DNA of 55,328 bases from Candidatus Heimdallarchaeota archaeon (GTDB taxonomy: Archaea > Asgardarchaeota > Heimdallarchaeia > Heimdallarchaeales > Heimdallarchaeaceae). The stretch spans positions 1-55,328 of the forward strand of contig JAUWJS010000004.1 in the NCBI GenBank assembly GCA_030607575.1, written 5' to 3'. The notes below the pieces were generated by a model. The model was not told where the DNA came from. It did no database searches and saw nothing but the letters and a program-made list of their open reading frames with translations. A program made the translations under genes and the position numbers. Below, in pieces: positions 40,681 through 49,572 of the stretch (the stretch's first letter is position 1; every line of letters begins with the position of its first letter).

Positions 40681-42009
40681 ATGACTCTGCATAATAAAGC
40701 TATAGACATACTAAAATCATATTCTTTGTGTGATTATTGTTTAGGGAGACAATTCTCTAATTTGTCAACAGGAACTACAAACAAGAATAGAGGTTCAACA
40801 ATTAAGGACTTTCTAACTCTATTTCATTCAACTGATATTACAGACAATAATGTCTTAATGCTTCAAGCTTTGTCAAGAGCAGACAATAAATTGGCAAAAA
40901 ACACTCTAAGAAGAAATAATTTTGAAACTGAGAATTCAGAAGAGTGTTATATCTGCCAGAATACTCTGACTGAAAATTCGGAAAAAATTATTCAAGGGAT
41001 TTTACCAGAAGTTAGAGACTATGAATTTCAAACTTTCTTGATTGGTACTTCACTACCTAAGGAGTTTTTTGAAAGAGAGAAAAATCTGAAAGAAGAATTC
41101 AACGTTGTGCAAACTGAATATTTAAAGCAAGAATTCAATCGTTTGATAGGAGGAAAAATTGGGGAGTTTCTTTCAAAAGAAACCGATTTTCAGTCACCAG
41201 AAATTGTAATCGAAATAAGTCCTTTAACCTACTCTATAGTTCTCAAGTTAAAACCTTTGTATATTTATGGTCGATATCGAAAATATATTCGAACTCTACC
41301 TCAGACACGTTGGCCTTGTAGAAAATGTAAGGGAAGAGGATGTGTAGAGTGCAATCATACTGGTAAAAAGTATCAGGAATCTGTTGAGGAGCTTGCAGAA
41401 TATGAAGCACTTAAACTAACACATGGATACAAAGGTGTGTTACATGGTGCGGGAAGAGAGGATATTGATGCCTTGATGTTGGGTACAGGGAGACCTTTTG
41501 TTCTTGAAATAGTGGAACCAAAGATACGAATCATAGATTTGCGTGAGCTTGAAAAAAACACAAACCAATATGGTAAAGGAAAAATCGATGTTTCTGAATA
41601 CAGATGGTCTTCAAAAAATGAGGTGAGAGATTTAAAAAGCAGTGCAGAGAGAACTGTAAAGAAGTACAAAGCTCTTATTACTTTTGAAGAACCAATTTCT
41701 GAAAAGAAAATCAAAGAAATTGAAAAATTCTTTCAAAACCGATCTATAGATCAACGAACACCTCAGAGAGTTTCTCATAGAAGAGCAGATCTTATAAGAA
41801 AAAAAACAGCATTTTCTGTTCAATGCTCAAGAATTAATGAGACTCATATTGAAGCTATTATAACCTGCGATGGTGGTTGTTATGTTAAAGAACTAATTTC
41901 AGGAGATAATAGTCGAACAAAACCCAGCATAGCAGAGATTATAGGCATAGAAGCTAAGTGCAAGGAATTGGATGTCATTGAAATTCAAGATGGGTCCACT
42001 AAAGCGTGA
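40681..42009 (+). CDS. pus10: tRNA pseudouridine synthase Pus10
   Basis: About 442 residues. N-terminal THUMP-containing region with zinc-binding Cys (LCDYCLGRQF, CYICQNT), a central Cys cluster (PCRKCKGRGCVECNHTGKK) and the catalytic domain with GREDIDALMLGTGRPFVLE carrying the catalytic Asp. It makes pseudouridine 54 and 55 in archaeal tRNAs. GTG at 40669 (overlapping the upstream gene) is an alternative start; ATG at 40681 is preferred. Tightly linked with the TrmY-like gene. Confidence 0.93.
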   Translation: MTLHNKAIDILKSYSLCDYCLGRQFSNLSTGTTNKNRGSTIKDFLTLFHSTDITDNNVLMLQALSRADNKLAKNTLRRNNFETENSEECYICQNTLTENSEKIIQGILPEVRDYEFQTFLIGTSLPKEFFEREKNLKEEFNVVQTEYLKQEFNRLIGGKIGEFLSKETDFQSPEIVIEISPLTYSIVLKLKPLYIYGRYRKYIRTLPQTRWPCRKCKGRGCVECNHTGKKYQESVEELAEYEALKLTHGYKGVLHGAGREDIDALMLGTGRPFVLEIVEPKIRIIDLRELEKNTNQYGKGKIDVSEYRWSSKNEVRDLKSSAERTVKKYKALITFEEPISEKKIKEIEKFFQNRSIDQRTPQRVSHRRADLIRKKTAFSVQCSRINETHIEAIITCDGGCYVKELISGDNSRTKPSIAEIIGIEAKCKELDVIEIQDGSTKA

Positions 42010-42106
42010 AATAGAAGTAGTGGTTTTGAAGGATGGTTTTACAATCACCAGAACAGATAACGAAAAGATTAAAAGTTACATCGAGGGACTTTGCTCACTT
42101 GTATAA
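41990..42106 (+). CDS. putative small protein between Pus10 and eL21
   Basis: A 38-codon ORF from ATG at 41990, overlapping the end of pus10 by 20 bases and ending TAA 22 bases before eL21. The product (MGPLKREIEVVVLKDGFTIT...) has a beta-strand-like start and a C-terminal helix (EKIKSYIEGLCSLV). No family recognised. The overlap could provide translational coupling, but length is short enough to be chance. Confidence 0.4.
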   Translation: MGPLKREIEVVVLKDGFTITRTDNEKIKSYIEGLCSLV

Positions 42107-42128
42107 ATTAAACATAAAGGTGTAAAGT

Positions 42129-42440
42129 ATGCGTAAATCCAAAGGTTATCGTGCTAGAACAAGACATCTCATGAAGAAGCATACAAGAGATAAAGGTATT
42201 AGACCTTTAGATTATCTATTGCGTGATTTCAACGAAGGTGATATAGTGGACATTATTATTGATTCAAGTGAACATAGAGGAATGCCTCACAGAAGGTATC
42301 ATGGTAAAACAGGAGAAATCACAAAGAAGCAAGGCAAAGCTTTCATTGTTTCAATAAGACAAGGAAAAGCTACAAAGCAGATTATTGCCGTAAAGGAACA
42401 TTTACGTTTAAGTCGTTCTGTTATTCAAGTAGAAAATTAG
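42129..42440 (+). CDS. rpl21e: 50S ribosomal protein eL21
   Basis: A 103-residue eL21 (KSKGYRARTRHLMKKHTRDK, then GDIVDIIIDSSEHRGMPHRR, YHGKTGEITKKQGKAFIVSI). A KOW-like large-subunit protein contacting 5S rRNA. First of the canonical archaeal group eL21-rpoF-DUF655-ksgA-hemK. Confidence 0.97.
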   Translation: MRKSKGYRARTRHLMKKHTRDKGIRPLDYLLRDFNEGDIVDIIIDSSEHRGMPHRRYHGKTGEITKKQGKAFIVSIRQGKATKQIIAVKEHLRLSRSVIQVEN

Positions 42441-42452
42441 TGAAGTGAGTCT

Positions 42453-42806
42453 ATGCCTAGAGAGGGTCTCGAGAAAAAACCATTAACAATTTCTGAAGCT
42501 ATGCGTATTTTACAGGAAAGAAGTGAAGAATCAGAACTTTCCTACTGGCAAAGAGTTGCATTTGAACATGCTATGCAAAATGCTAGAATTGAACCTGAAG
42601 AATCTAGAGAAATAGTTGAGAAATTAATTAAAAAATATAAATTATCTGAACTCTCTGCATATACTATTGCTAATATACTGCCTCCATCTATAGAAGAACT
42701 GAAAGATTTGCTCTCAAAAGAACCACAAATGCTAACAGATACTGATATCAAAGAAATCTTTAACATTATTAAACCATTTATCGATAGAGAGCCCAAATCC
42801 GCATAA
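42453..42806 (+). CDS. rpoF: RNA polymerase subunit F (Rpb4 homologue)
   Basis: A 117-residue helical protein (LEKKPLTISEAMRILQERS, HRDC-like C-terminal ILPPSIEELKDLL, FNIIKPFIDREP). With RpoE it forms the stalk of archaeal RNA polymerase, involved in initiation and RNA exit. Position between eL21 and DUF655 supports the call, 12 bases after eL21. Confidence 0.9.
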   Translation: MPREGLEKKPLTISEAMRILQERSEESELSYWQRVAFEHAMQNARIEPEESREIVEKLIKKYKLSELSAYTIANILPPSIEELKDLLSKEPQMLTDTDIKEIFNIIKPFIDREPKSA

Positions 42807-42880
42807 GGCTTTAATATAGGATTAATACCAAGAAAGCAAAAACTTTTTTTGTATTTGTACTTAGTTATGGTGAGAGTATC

Positions 42881-43546
42881 ATGGTAAACAATCAAAATTC
42901 CAGATTAAACAAACGTCCTGAGAAATCAACAGAAAGTGATGATTTCATTATTGGACCCGTTACTCGTGTAAAATATACAAAGAAAGATGAATCACGAATT
43001 CTAGTTCTAGACTATTTACCAGATGGTAAGGGTTTTGGACAAACCAAACAAAGGGAACCTACAATTCAGGGTATTGGTACAACATGGTTTAGTTTACTCG
43101 ATATTGTTGTTGAAAAAAGGAGTAGTTATCCTCAATTCACAGAGCTACCTCTACCAAAAATCAGTGAAAAAACTCCAATTAGACAAATCAAACGAAGAAT
43201 TACTGTAAATGATTTAACAAACACAGGACATAGTTCTTTGGAAGAAGCTGTTGTTAATATAATAAACAAAAACGAAAAGAGATTTGTTTCATTTTTCAAT
43301 AAAGCTCAACCTATAAACAACCGTATTCACTCTCTACAATTAATACCTGGCATTGGAAAGAAACTAATGTGGGAGATATTACAATCAAGAAAAAGCATGC
43401 CTTTCGTCTCCTTTAGCGATATAGAAGAGAGAGTAAAGATCTCTGATATAAGAAAAATGATTCTCAATAGAATTATGCAAGAATTAGAAGAAGATGAGAA
43501 ACATAGGTTATTTACAGCAACCCCAAATTCTGGACAAAGAAGGTAA
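42881..43546 (+). CDS. DUF655 protein (OB-fold plus helix-hairpin-helix)
   Basis: A 221-residue member of DUF655, conserved next to rpoF and ksgA in archaea. N-terminal strand-rich part (ILVLDYLPDGKGF, PTIQGIGTTWFSLLDI) and a C-terminal HhH segment (LQLIPGIGKKLMWEILQSRK). Nucleic-acid binding is likely; the biochemical role is unknown. The 74-base gap before it may contain its own promoter. Confidence 0.88.
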   Translation: MVNNQNSRLNKRPEKSTESDDFIIGPVTRVKYTKKDESRILVLDYLPDGKGFGQTKQREPTIQGIGTTWFSLLDIVVEKRSSYPQFTELPLPKISEKTPIRQIKRRITVNDLTNTGHSSLEEAVVNIINKNEKRFVSFFNKAQPINNRIHSLQLIPGIGKKLMWEILQSRKSMPFVSFSDIEERVKISDIRKMILNRIMQELEEDEKHRLFTATPNSGQRR

Positions 43547-43566
43547 TACCAAAAATGGTTTGAATA

Positions 43567-44451
43567 ATGGATTGCTGGACTTCCTCTTTTGAATTAAGAA
43601 AACATGTTTTAAATAGTTTAGAAGAGCTGAAAATCACCCCTTCCAGACAAAGGGGGCAGAATTTTTTAATTGATGCTAACATTATCAACTACCAAATAAA
43701 GCAAGCAAGCATACAACCTAAGGATGTTGTTCTTGAAATTGGAGGAGGGATAGGAAACCTATCAAAGTGTATTGCTAGCAAAGCTAGAAAACTGATAATT
43801 ATAGAACATGATAAACGAATGATCTCATTTTTAACTAATTTTTTACAAGATTTTTCAAATGTAGAAATAATTCAAGGGGATGCTGTTAAAACAGAATTCC
43901 CAAGATTTACAAAATGTGTCTCCAATCTCCCTTATCAAATATCGTCTCCCATAACATTTAAGCTTCTAGAATATTCTTTTGATTTAGCAATTCTCATGTA
44001 TCAAAGGGAGTTTGCACAAAGGTTTTTTGCTAAACCCGGAACCAAGAATTATTCAAGACTGTCAGTGATGATTAATTTAAAGGCTATTTGTAGGAATCTT
44101 AAGACTGTTAAGCCAACTTCATTCTATCCACAACCTAAGATATATTCTTCAATAGTAGCTATTACAAAAAAAGATGAAGTTCATTCAGAGGATAACAAAG
44201 ATTTTTCTGCATTTGTAAGAATGCTTTTTACAAACAAAAAAAAGACAATTAGAAGTATTTTGTTCAATATAATGAAGAGAAAGGAAAAGCAAAGCATATT
44301 GGTTGACAGGAAAGTTTTAGAAACGCTTCAATTTATGGATAGACGGGTTTTTACAATGTCAACTGAAGAGCTTCTACAACTATATAATCACATGAAAGAA
44401 AGGATAGGCGAGGAACTTTGGTTAAATATGATTTCCCCAAATATGAAATAG
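43567..44451 (+). CDS. ksgA: 16S rRNA adenine dimethyltransferase KsgA/Dim1
   Basis: A 294-residue class I methyltransferase of the KsgA/Dim1 family: PSRQRGQNFLIDANII, motif I VVLEIGGGIGNLSKCI, motif IV VSNLPYQISSPITFKLLE and AQRFFAKPGTKNYSRLSVM. It dimethylates two adjacent adenosines near the 3' end of 16S rRNA and acts late in small-subunit assembly. Overlaps the next gene by 34 bases. Confidence 0.96.
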   Translation: MDCWTSSFELRKHVLNSLEELKITPSRQRGQNFLIDANIINYQIKQASIQPKDVVLEIGGGIGNLSKCIASKARKLIIIEHDKRMISFLTNFLQDFSNVEIIQGDAVKTEFPRFTKCVSNLPYQISSPITFKLLEYSFDLAILMYQREFAQRFFAKPGTKNYSRLSVMINLKAICRNLKTVKPTSFYPQPKIYSSIVAITKKDEVHSEDNKDFSAFVRMLFTNKKKTIRSILFNIMKRKEKQSILVDRKVLETLQFMDRRVFTMSTEELLQLYNHMKERIGEELWLNMISPNMK

Positions 44452-45044
44452 AACTAGAATTAGATGATGACGTCTATTTTCCCGCAGAAGATACTTTTTT
44501 TCTAATAGATGCAATACAAATATCAAACAACATAGAGAAAATTGTGGAAATAGGTGGCGGTTCAGGGATTATATCTATTGTTCTTGCCAAAAGAAATCCC
44601 CATATTCAGTTTCTAATATCAGATATTTCCTTTAGTGCCACTAAAGCAATTAAGTACAATTTACAGCTAAACAGCATTCAGAATCAAGTTGACATTGTTT
44701 GTATGGATAAGCTTGAGGCAGTTCATTATCTCGACTCTGAAATCATTATCTGGAATCCACCCTATCTACCAGATAATGAGGAAAGTGGAACCCTTTCTTC
44801 ATTAAACAGACTTATGTTAGTGGGAGGGAAAAAAGGCTATGAAAAGACGTATGATATGTTGGATTCTTTACGAAAAAGCAAGGTTAATGCCAGTTTTTAT
44901 ACTATATTCTCATCTCTAAGCTGGCATGAAGATAATATTCAAGAATTAAAGAAAGATGGAATAGAATTAGAGGTTATGAGTGAATTAAGCTTATTTTTTG
45001 AAAAACTATATTTAGTAAAAATCAATTTTTGTGAAAAAAAATGA
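44418..45044 (+). CDS. HemK2-like protein N5-glutamine methyltransferase
   Basis: A 208-residue methyltransferase with EIGGGSGIISIVLAKRNP as motif I and the hallmark IIWNPPYLPDNEE (NPPY). Short, without the bacterial PrmC N-terminal helical domain, as in archaeal/eukaryal Mtq2-type enzymes that methylate the Gln of the GGQ motif in aRF1/eRF1. The partner aRF1 is encoded at 30954. The only suitable start is TTG at 44418 after GCGAGG. Confidence 0.88.
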   Translation: MVKYDFPKYEIELELDDDVYFPAEDTFFLIDAIQISNNIEKIVEIGGGSGIISIVLAKRNPHIQFLISDISFSATKAIKYNLQLNSIQNQVDIVCMDKLEAVHYLDSEIIIWNPPYLPDNEESGTLSSLNRLMLVGGKKGYEKTYDMLDSLRKSKVNASFYTIFSSLSWHEDNIQELKKDGIELEVMSELSLFFEKLYLVKINFCEKK

Positions 45045-45787
45045 CAGATTATGAAACAAACATTAAACAAGATGTTATTCTAGTAGAACCCAAAATTGAA
45101 GGGAATATTGGTGCAATTGCTAGATTATGTAATAACTTTGCAATTAATAGATTAGTTTTAGTTGCACCTCAAGTTAATCATCTTGATGGGAAAGCCAGAA
45201 AGAGGGCTAAACACTCAATAAAATATTTAGAGGAAGCTGAAGTGGTCAATTCTATAGAAGAAATAAAGGAAAATTATTCACTTCTAATAGGAACTTCAGC
45301 AAAAGCAGGATTGAACTACAATGTATATAGACAGCCTTCTTTTCCTTGGAATTTAAGTGAGATTCAAAACGTATCTCAAGGAAATATGGGTATAATTTTT
45401 GGAAGAGAAGATAGGGGTTTGTCAAACGAGGAATTACGATTATGTGATATTTTAGTAAATATTCCTATACCTGGAGATCATAGGGTTTTGAATATTTCCC
45501 AAGCTGTTGCAATTATACTATATGAAATATGGAAGGAATTATCACAAACTGAAAAAAGGATCTCAGAAGAGAGGATTTCAACTAGTATTGAAAGAAAAAT
45601 CTTATTTGACTTAGTTGAAGATTTAGTTGCTTTCCTACCGTACGAAGAGTACAGAAAACCTATTGCTTTTCACAGCTTTACAACTGTTGTTAATAGAAGC
45701 TTCCCGACAAGTTTAGAGATTCATTCATTAATTGGAATTTTCAAAACCATTCTTCGTCAATTGAAGAAATCAGAGGGGGGAGAGTAG
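45041..45787 (+). CDS. trmJ: SPOUT-class tRNA methyltransferase, TrmJ-like
   Basis: A 248-residue SPOUT enzyme: VEPKIEGNIGAIARLCNNFA at the start, GIIFGREDRGLSNEEL, and the knot IPIPGDHRVLNISQAVAIIL. The C-terminal helical extension is typical of TrmJ, which 2'-O-methylates position 32 of tRNA; in archaea the usual product is Cm32. ATGA overlap with the preceding gene. TrmH-family relatives with other targets cannot be excluded. Confidence 0.85.
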   Translation: MTDYETNIKQDVILVEPKIEGNIGAIARLCNNFAINRLVLVAPQVNHLDGKARKRAKHSIKYLEEAEVVNSIEEIKENYSLLIGTSAKAGLNYNVYRQPSFPWNLSEIQNVSQGNMGIIFGREDRGLSNEELRLCDILVNIPIPGDHRVLNISQAVAIILYEIWKELSQTEKRISEERISTSIERKILFDLVEDLVAFLPYEEYRKPIAFHSFTTVVNRSFPTSLEIHSLIGIFKTILRQLKKSEGGE

Positions 45788-45789
45788 AA

Positions 45790-46389
45790 GTGAGACAAAG
45801 GGACATTGAAATGCTACTCTCACAAGTTCAAACATTTCAGAAACCTAATGTAAAACTAGAGCAATATCAAACTCCACCGCGTATAGCAGCAATGATTCTC
45901 TGGAGAGCTTATCAACTAGGACATATTGAAAATAAAGTTATAGGAGACTTTTGTTGTGGAACAGGAATGTTTGGAATAGGTGCTAAACAACTAGGTGCAA
46001 AAAAGGTTATTGGATTAGAAATTGATAAAGAAGCTTTAGAAATTGCAAAACAAAATGCAGTTAAATTGGAAGTAGAGTTAGAATTCATAGAAGAAGATGT
46101 AAAAACTACTGAGAGAAAGTTTGATACAGTTTTTATGAATAGTCCCTTTGGTGTTCAAGGAGAAATTAAAGATCAAGAGTTTCTACTTTCAGCTTTAAAA
46201 GCTTCTATGATATCTTATTCTATTCATCTTCATCAAGAAAGAAACATTATTTTTCTGAAGAGTTTCGTGAAAAATCACAATAAAGAAGTAAAAGAAATAA
46301 TAAAAGCAGAGTTTGAAATACCTAAAATTTACAGTTTTCATACAAAAAGACAGCACATTATAGAGGTTGCAATATTACAATGCAAATAA
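45790..46389 (+). CDS. METTL5-like rRNA adenine N6-methyltransferase
   Basis: A 199-residue methyltransferase: VIGDFCCGTGMFGIGAKQLG as motif I and TVFMNSPFGVQGEIKDQEFL as motif IV. The region after it (KIYSFHTKRQHIIEVAIL) matches METTL5 and its archaeal homologues, which methylate one 16S/18S rRNA adenosine. The expected NPPF reads NSPF. Start is GTG at 45790. It ends the plus-strand translation cluster two bases after trmJ. Confidence 0.85.
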   Translation: MRQRDIEMLLSQVQTFQKPNVKLEQYQTPPRIAAMILWRAYQLGHIENKVIGDFCCGTGMFGIGAKQLGAKKVIGLEIDKEALEIAKQNAVKLEVELEFIEEDVKTTERKFDTVFMNSPFGVQGEIKDQEFLLSALKASMISYSIHLHQERNIIFLKSFVKNHNKEVKEIIKAEFEIPKIYSFHTKRQHIIEVAILQCK

Positions 46390-46396
46390 CAAAAAA

Positions 46397-46573
46397 CTAA
46401 TTTTTTATTTCTTCCTTTAGTAATTTTCTTCTATAAATTGAATACTTCTTTTCTTTCTCTATAGAAAAACGAGCGGGTTGAGGAGAAACAACTCTACTCT
46501 CACAATTTGGACATGTTTTATCATTCAGGGTATAGGCTTTGCATTTAGCACAGAAAAAGATAGATTTGGTCAT
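46397..46573 (-). CDS. nop10: H/ACA RNP protein Nop10
   Basis: A 58-residue ORF from ATG at 46571-46573 to TAG at 46397-46399. The product has FFCAKCKAYTLNDKTCPNCE, a four-Cys zinc ribbon, and RFSIEKEKKYSIYRRKLLKE, matching archaeal Nop10, the small partner of Cbf5 (encoded at 9545). It follows aIF2-alpha by 11 bases, the canonical arrangement. Confidence 0.95.
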   Translation of the reverse strand: MTKSIFFCAKCKAYTLNDKTCPNCESRVVSPQPARFSIEKEKKYSIYRRKLLKEEIKN

Positions 46574-46584
46574 TAAAATCCCCC

Positions 46585-47391
46585 TTACTTTGATTCAACA
46601 ACCCTAACAGAAGCATTGACTGTAGCCAAGGAATCCTCAATTGTAGAGACTACTTTAGACATTAACTCTTCTGCTAACTCGTAATCTCTTGCTGAGATAA
46701 CGAATCTATACATAGGTGCACCTCTTACATATATGTTCATATTCAGCTCTTCTTCTCCTGCGTCAATCTCTTCTCTAGATTTACTTGCTTTTTTAAGAGC
46801 ATCTCTAATCGAATTAACTCCATCACCTTCCCAACAGATTATCTCAATATCTCTGGAAATCTCTACTTTGGGTATGGTTAAATTCGTTTTTGCAATATCA
46901 GTTAGCACTTGAGCCCACTCCTCAGATACACTTGCATCAGTAAAAATACTCTCTCCACTGAATAATGATTCTTCAAAGGCTTGGTAGAAACTTCCATAAT
47001 ATTCAGTGCATAAATCTTCAACTTCAGCTCGAGCTGTTTCGAAGCTTATTTTCCTTATTTTAGCACTCATTTCCAGAAGTGTTAGAGCGGTTTTATATCT
47101 TTTAGTTTCTTCAACTTTCTTTCTTTTTAATCCATCAGAAACTCTTTTTATGCTGATGTCAATCTGATTTTCTTTGACTCGCATAACCCTTCCTACAACC
47201 TTCTTGCCCAACCTCATAACATTTCGAATGTTCCTCACCCAAGTGGAACTAACTTCAGAAACATGACAATATGCTTGTAAATCATCGTACTCGTCAAGAT
47301 TAACATATACGCCATGATCAAAAATGCTCTTAACTGTACCAATTACTAAATCACCATATTCTGGAAGGTTTCTTCTACTCATACAAACCAT
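46585..47391 (-). CDS. eif2a: translation initiation factor 2 subunit alpha
   Basis: A 268-residue aIF2-alpha: N-terminal S1 domain (GDLVIGTVKSIFDHGVYVNL, LQAYCHVSEVSSTWVRNIRN), helical middle domain, and C-terminal alpha/beta domain that binds aIF2-gamma (NMNIYVRGAPMYRFVISARD). Ser51, the eukaryal phosphorylation site, is not evidently conserved. The first ATG is at 47391; MSRRNL at 47382 is an equally likely start. Operon with nop10. Confidence 0.95.
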   Translation of the reverse strand: MVCMSRRNLPEYGDLVIGTVKSIFDHGVYVNLDEYDDLQAYCHVSEVSSTWVRNIRNVMRLGKKVVGRVMRVKENQIDISIKRVSDGLKRKKVEETKRYKTALTLLEMSAKIRKISFETARAEVEDLCTEYYGSFYQAFEESLFSGESIFTDASVSEEWAQVLTDIAKTNLTIPKVEISRDIEIICWEGDGVNSIRDALKKASKSREEIDAGEEELNMNIYVRGAPMYRFVISARDYELAEELMSKVVSTIEDSLATVNASVRVVESK

Positions 47392-47480
47392 TAATCTCTC
47401 TATACTCTTTGTTTAAAAAGTTACTTTCTTATCACAAAAATTAGATAGTTACTTAAATAAATAACACTAGAAGGTAAGCT

Positions 47481-48062
47481 GTGAAGAAGAATATTAGAAC
47501 AATAGGTATTGATGATGCAGCTTTTAGTAGAGAAAAGTCCTTGAAATGCTTTATTTTTGGTGTTGTAGTAAGAGGAAATAATCTAGTTGAGGGTGTTTTA
47601 AGAACAGAAATAACGGTTGATGGTTTGGATGCGACAGAAAGAATAGTCACTATGATAAAGGAAAGCAAGTTCCTAAATCAGGTAAAAGCTATAGTTTTAG
47701 GAAGTGCAACAATTGCTGCTTTCAACGTTATTAACATGGAAAATATTTTCCAAAAAACAACCATTCCAACCATATCAATATTACACAACCCTCCTAATGA
47801 TGCAGAAGTTAAGAAAGCACTATCTCATCTCCCTGATTGGGAAAAACGTCTAGAAATTCTAATGTCTAACCCAAATCTAGAGAAGGTTGAATTCATAAAT
47901 CAAAGTGGAAGAGAGTGCAAAATATATGTACAATATCTAGGATTCAGAAATATTGATGAAGTGAAAAATCTGCTTCAAATCACAACCTACTCAAGTTGTG
48001 TTCCTGAATGCCTCAGATTAGCAGATATAATAGGGCAGAGTTTCAAAGATTATCTTTTATGA
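47481..48062 (+). CDS. DUF99 protein (endonuclease V-like fold)
   Basis: A 193-residue DUF99 member: RTIGIDDAAFSREKSLKCF, GVLRTEITVDGLDATERIV, VLGSATIAAFNVINMENIF and IPTISILHNPP. The family shares the RNase H-like fold of endonuclease V but its activity is not established in archaea. The start is GTG at 47481. Stands alone between two minus-strand operons. Confidence 0.88.
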   Translation: MKKNIRTIGIDDAAFSREKSLKCFIFGVVVRGNNLVEGVLRTEITVDGLDATERIVTMIKESKFLNQVKAIVLGSATIAAFNVINMENIFQKTTIPTISILHNPPNDAEVKKALSHLPDWEKRLEILMSNPNLEKVEFINQSGRECKIYVQYLGFRNIDEVKNLLQITTYSSCVPECLRLADIIGQSFKDYLL

Positions 48063-48072
48063 AAACAGCAAA

Positions 48073-48492
48073 TTACTTACTTATTTCAAGATTTTTACAT
48101 AATTCATCAAGTAAAACTGTAAAAACTTTGGAACATAATTCTCTTTCATTAAGTTCTAATAAATGCTTGTTTATTGTGATGCTTTTTGTTAAAATTGAAA
48201 TCATTTCAGTAATGTTGATTGGATTTCTTAAATAGACAAAGGCAATAAATGCTTCAACAGCATCACCTAAATCTCCTGCATTTTTCCTTGAGCCCACATG
48301 CTTTCTTAAAGGAGAATCTCTGCATGCTTTTGCAAGACATTGATCCCAAACCTTTACCCCTTCCAATTCTTTAGTAGCATTGTATACTGCTGCATTGTAA
48401 ATGAAATTCACAATAGAATCTCCGAATTTAGCTAGTTTTTTATTCAAAAGAAGTTCATTTAAATCTGGAGTAAATTCGAAGGGTGAGTCCAA
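48073..48492 (-). CDS. archaeal RNase III-like domain protein (Ribonuclease_3_2)
   Basis: A 139-residue helical protein with the RNase III core: NKKLAKFGDSIVNFIYNAAV (equivalent of the signature motif with its Asp), and NAGDLGDAVEAFIAFVYLRN with the second acidic cluster. It lacks a dsRNA-binding domain, like Mini-III enzymes. Likely an RNA processing nuclease; substrate unknown. Twelve bases after rpoL. Confidence 0.75.
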   Translation of the reverse strand: MDSPFEFTPDLNELLLNKKLAKFGDSIVNFIYNAAVYNATKELEGVKVWDQCLAKACRDSPLRKHVGSRKNAGDLGDAVEAFIAFVYLRNPINITEMISILTKSITINKHLLELNERELCSKVFTVLLDELCKNLEISK

Positions 48493-48504
48493 AAGACTAC
48501 CTCC

Positions 48505-48789
48505 TTACTCAATTTTTGCTTTGCATAAATCGACAAATTCCTTCGATTGTTTTTCCAATCTGTCTAATGCAGAATTTATAGAAACAACAGGATCCGCAGA
48601 TTTCTTCTTCATTTTTACTTGAAAAATGACTGATTCATAGAAAGATTCATCGCGCCAGTAACCAGCAAAATCCACTTCTTTATCTTTTAGTAGTTCTTCA
48701 CGTAAGATATTGAATAAAGTGTGGGGGTCTGTAGCTTTGATACTAAATTTTAAGTACCCCTGTTCTTTTTTTAGAATGTTAATCAGCAT
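48505..48789 (-). CDS. rpoL: RNA polymerase subunit L (Rpb11 homologue)
   Basis: A 94-residue RpoL: LKFSIKATDPHTLFNILREE, LLKDKEVDFAGYWRDESFYE and ADPVVSINSALDRL. It dimerises with RpoD to start RNA polymerase assembly. Archaeal neighbours DUF2067 and Csl4 precede it as expected. Confidence 0.93.
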   Translation of the reverse strand: MLINILKKEQGYLKFSIKATDPHTLFNILREELLKDKEVDFAGYWRDESFYESVIFQVKMKKKSADPVVSINSALDRLEKQSKEFVDLCKAKIE

Positions 48790-48851
48790 TTCATTTCCTC
48801 TGATGTTTGTTTTAATACTTGATTTAAATATCTTACCAGTCTAGACTGTTT

Positions 48852-49553
48852 TTATTCTCTAAATAAAATCTTCTCAATCTCCGCATCTTTATCTCTAGAT
48901 TTCAGATACTCAGTTTGTGCGGAATCTCCAGACAATTTTTCTATTAGTTCTGTGATACATTTTTCAGGATTATAGTTTATTGAGATAGTGTTTTTCTGCT
49001 TCTTGAAATATTTCATTTCTAATCCTTTATCAAGGATATAAGAGGGTGAAAGTTCTGTACAGTAACTAACTGTAGCCAAAATTCTTTTCATTATCTGTGT
49101 TCTAACATTTAAAGGGGTTTCTTGAATTAATTCATGCATAGACGATAAAATCTTCTGTACTTCTTGCATAGTTGCTTTTGTAATCAAATTTTGATCTTTT
49201 ACTGATGAAGGGATTTCCAAATGAGTTAAGACTGTACTTATACTTTGTAAAGAGATGATTTTTGATCCAATTTGTTGTATAAGTTTCAGATTATGAACAT
49301 AATAACCATCAGTATTGAGAACTGCAGATTGATTAAACATTTTCGCAAGAATTTTAACTTTAATAGCAGACTGATTTACAACCACCCTTTCTCCAAACAA
49401 AGAAATTTTTGATTTTCCTTTTTTATGTGTAAAAACAAACTCCACATAACGTAAGGAATCCGAGAGCAATTCCAGGAAATATTCTAACAAATCTTTTCTT
49501 ACAATATTAACATATATCTCTTTCTTGGTTGTTCTTGCCAAACTAATCACCAA
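48852..49553 (-). CDS. DUF2067-like archaeal protein
   Basis: A protein of ~230 residues. An N-terminal alpha/beta part (VNIVRKDLLEYFLELLSDSL, FTHKKGKSKISLFGE) is followed by a helical domain (SSVKDQNLITKATMQEVQKI). Composition and position between csl4 and rpoL fit DUF2067, a conserved archaeal family of unknown function. Starts with GTG at 49553 or TTG at 49544; GGTGAT before the TTG favours the latter. Confidence 0.62.
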   Translation of the reverse strand: MVISLARTTKKEIYVNIVRKDLLEYFLELLSDSLRYVEFVFTHKKGKSKISLFGERVVVNQSAIKVKILAKMFNQSAVLNTDGYYVHNLKLIQQIGSKIISLQSISTVLTHLEIPSSVKDQNLITKATMQEVQKILSSMHELIQETPLNVRTQIMKRILATVSYCTELSPSYILDKGLEMKYFKKQKNTISINYNPEKCITELIEKLSGDSAQTEYLKSRDKDAEIEKILFRE

Positions 49554-49572
49554 CCCAGTAATGAAAGTTAGT

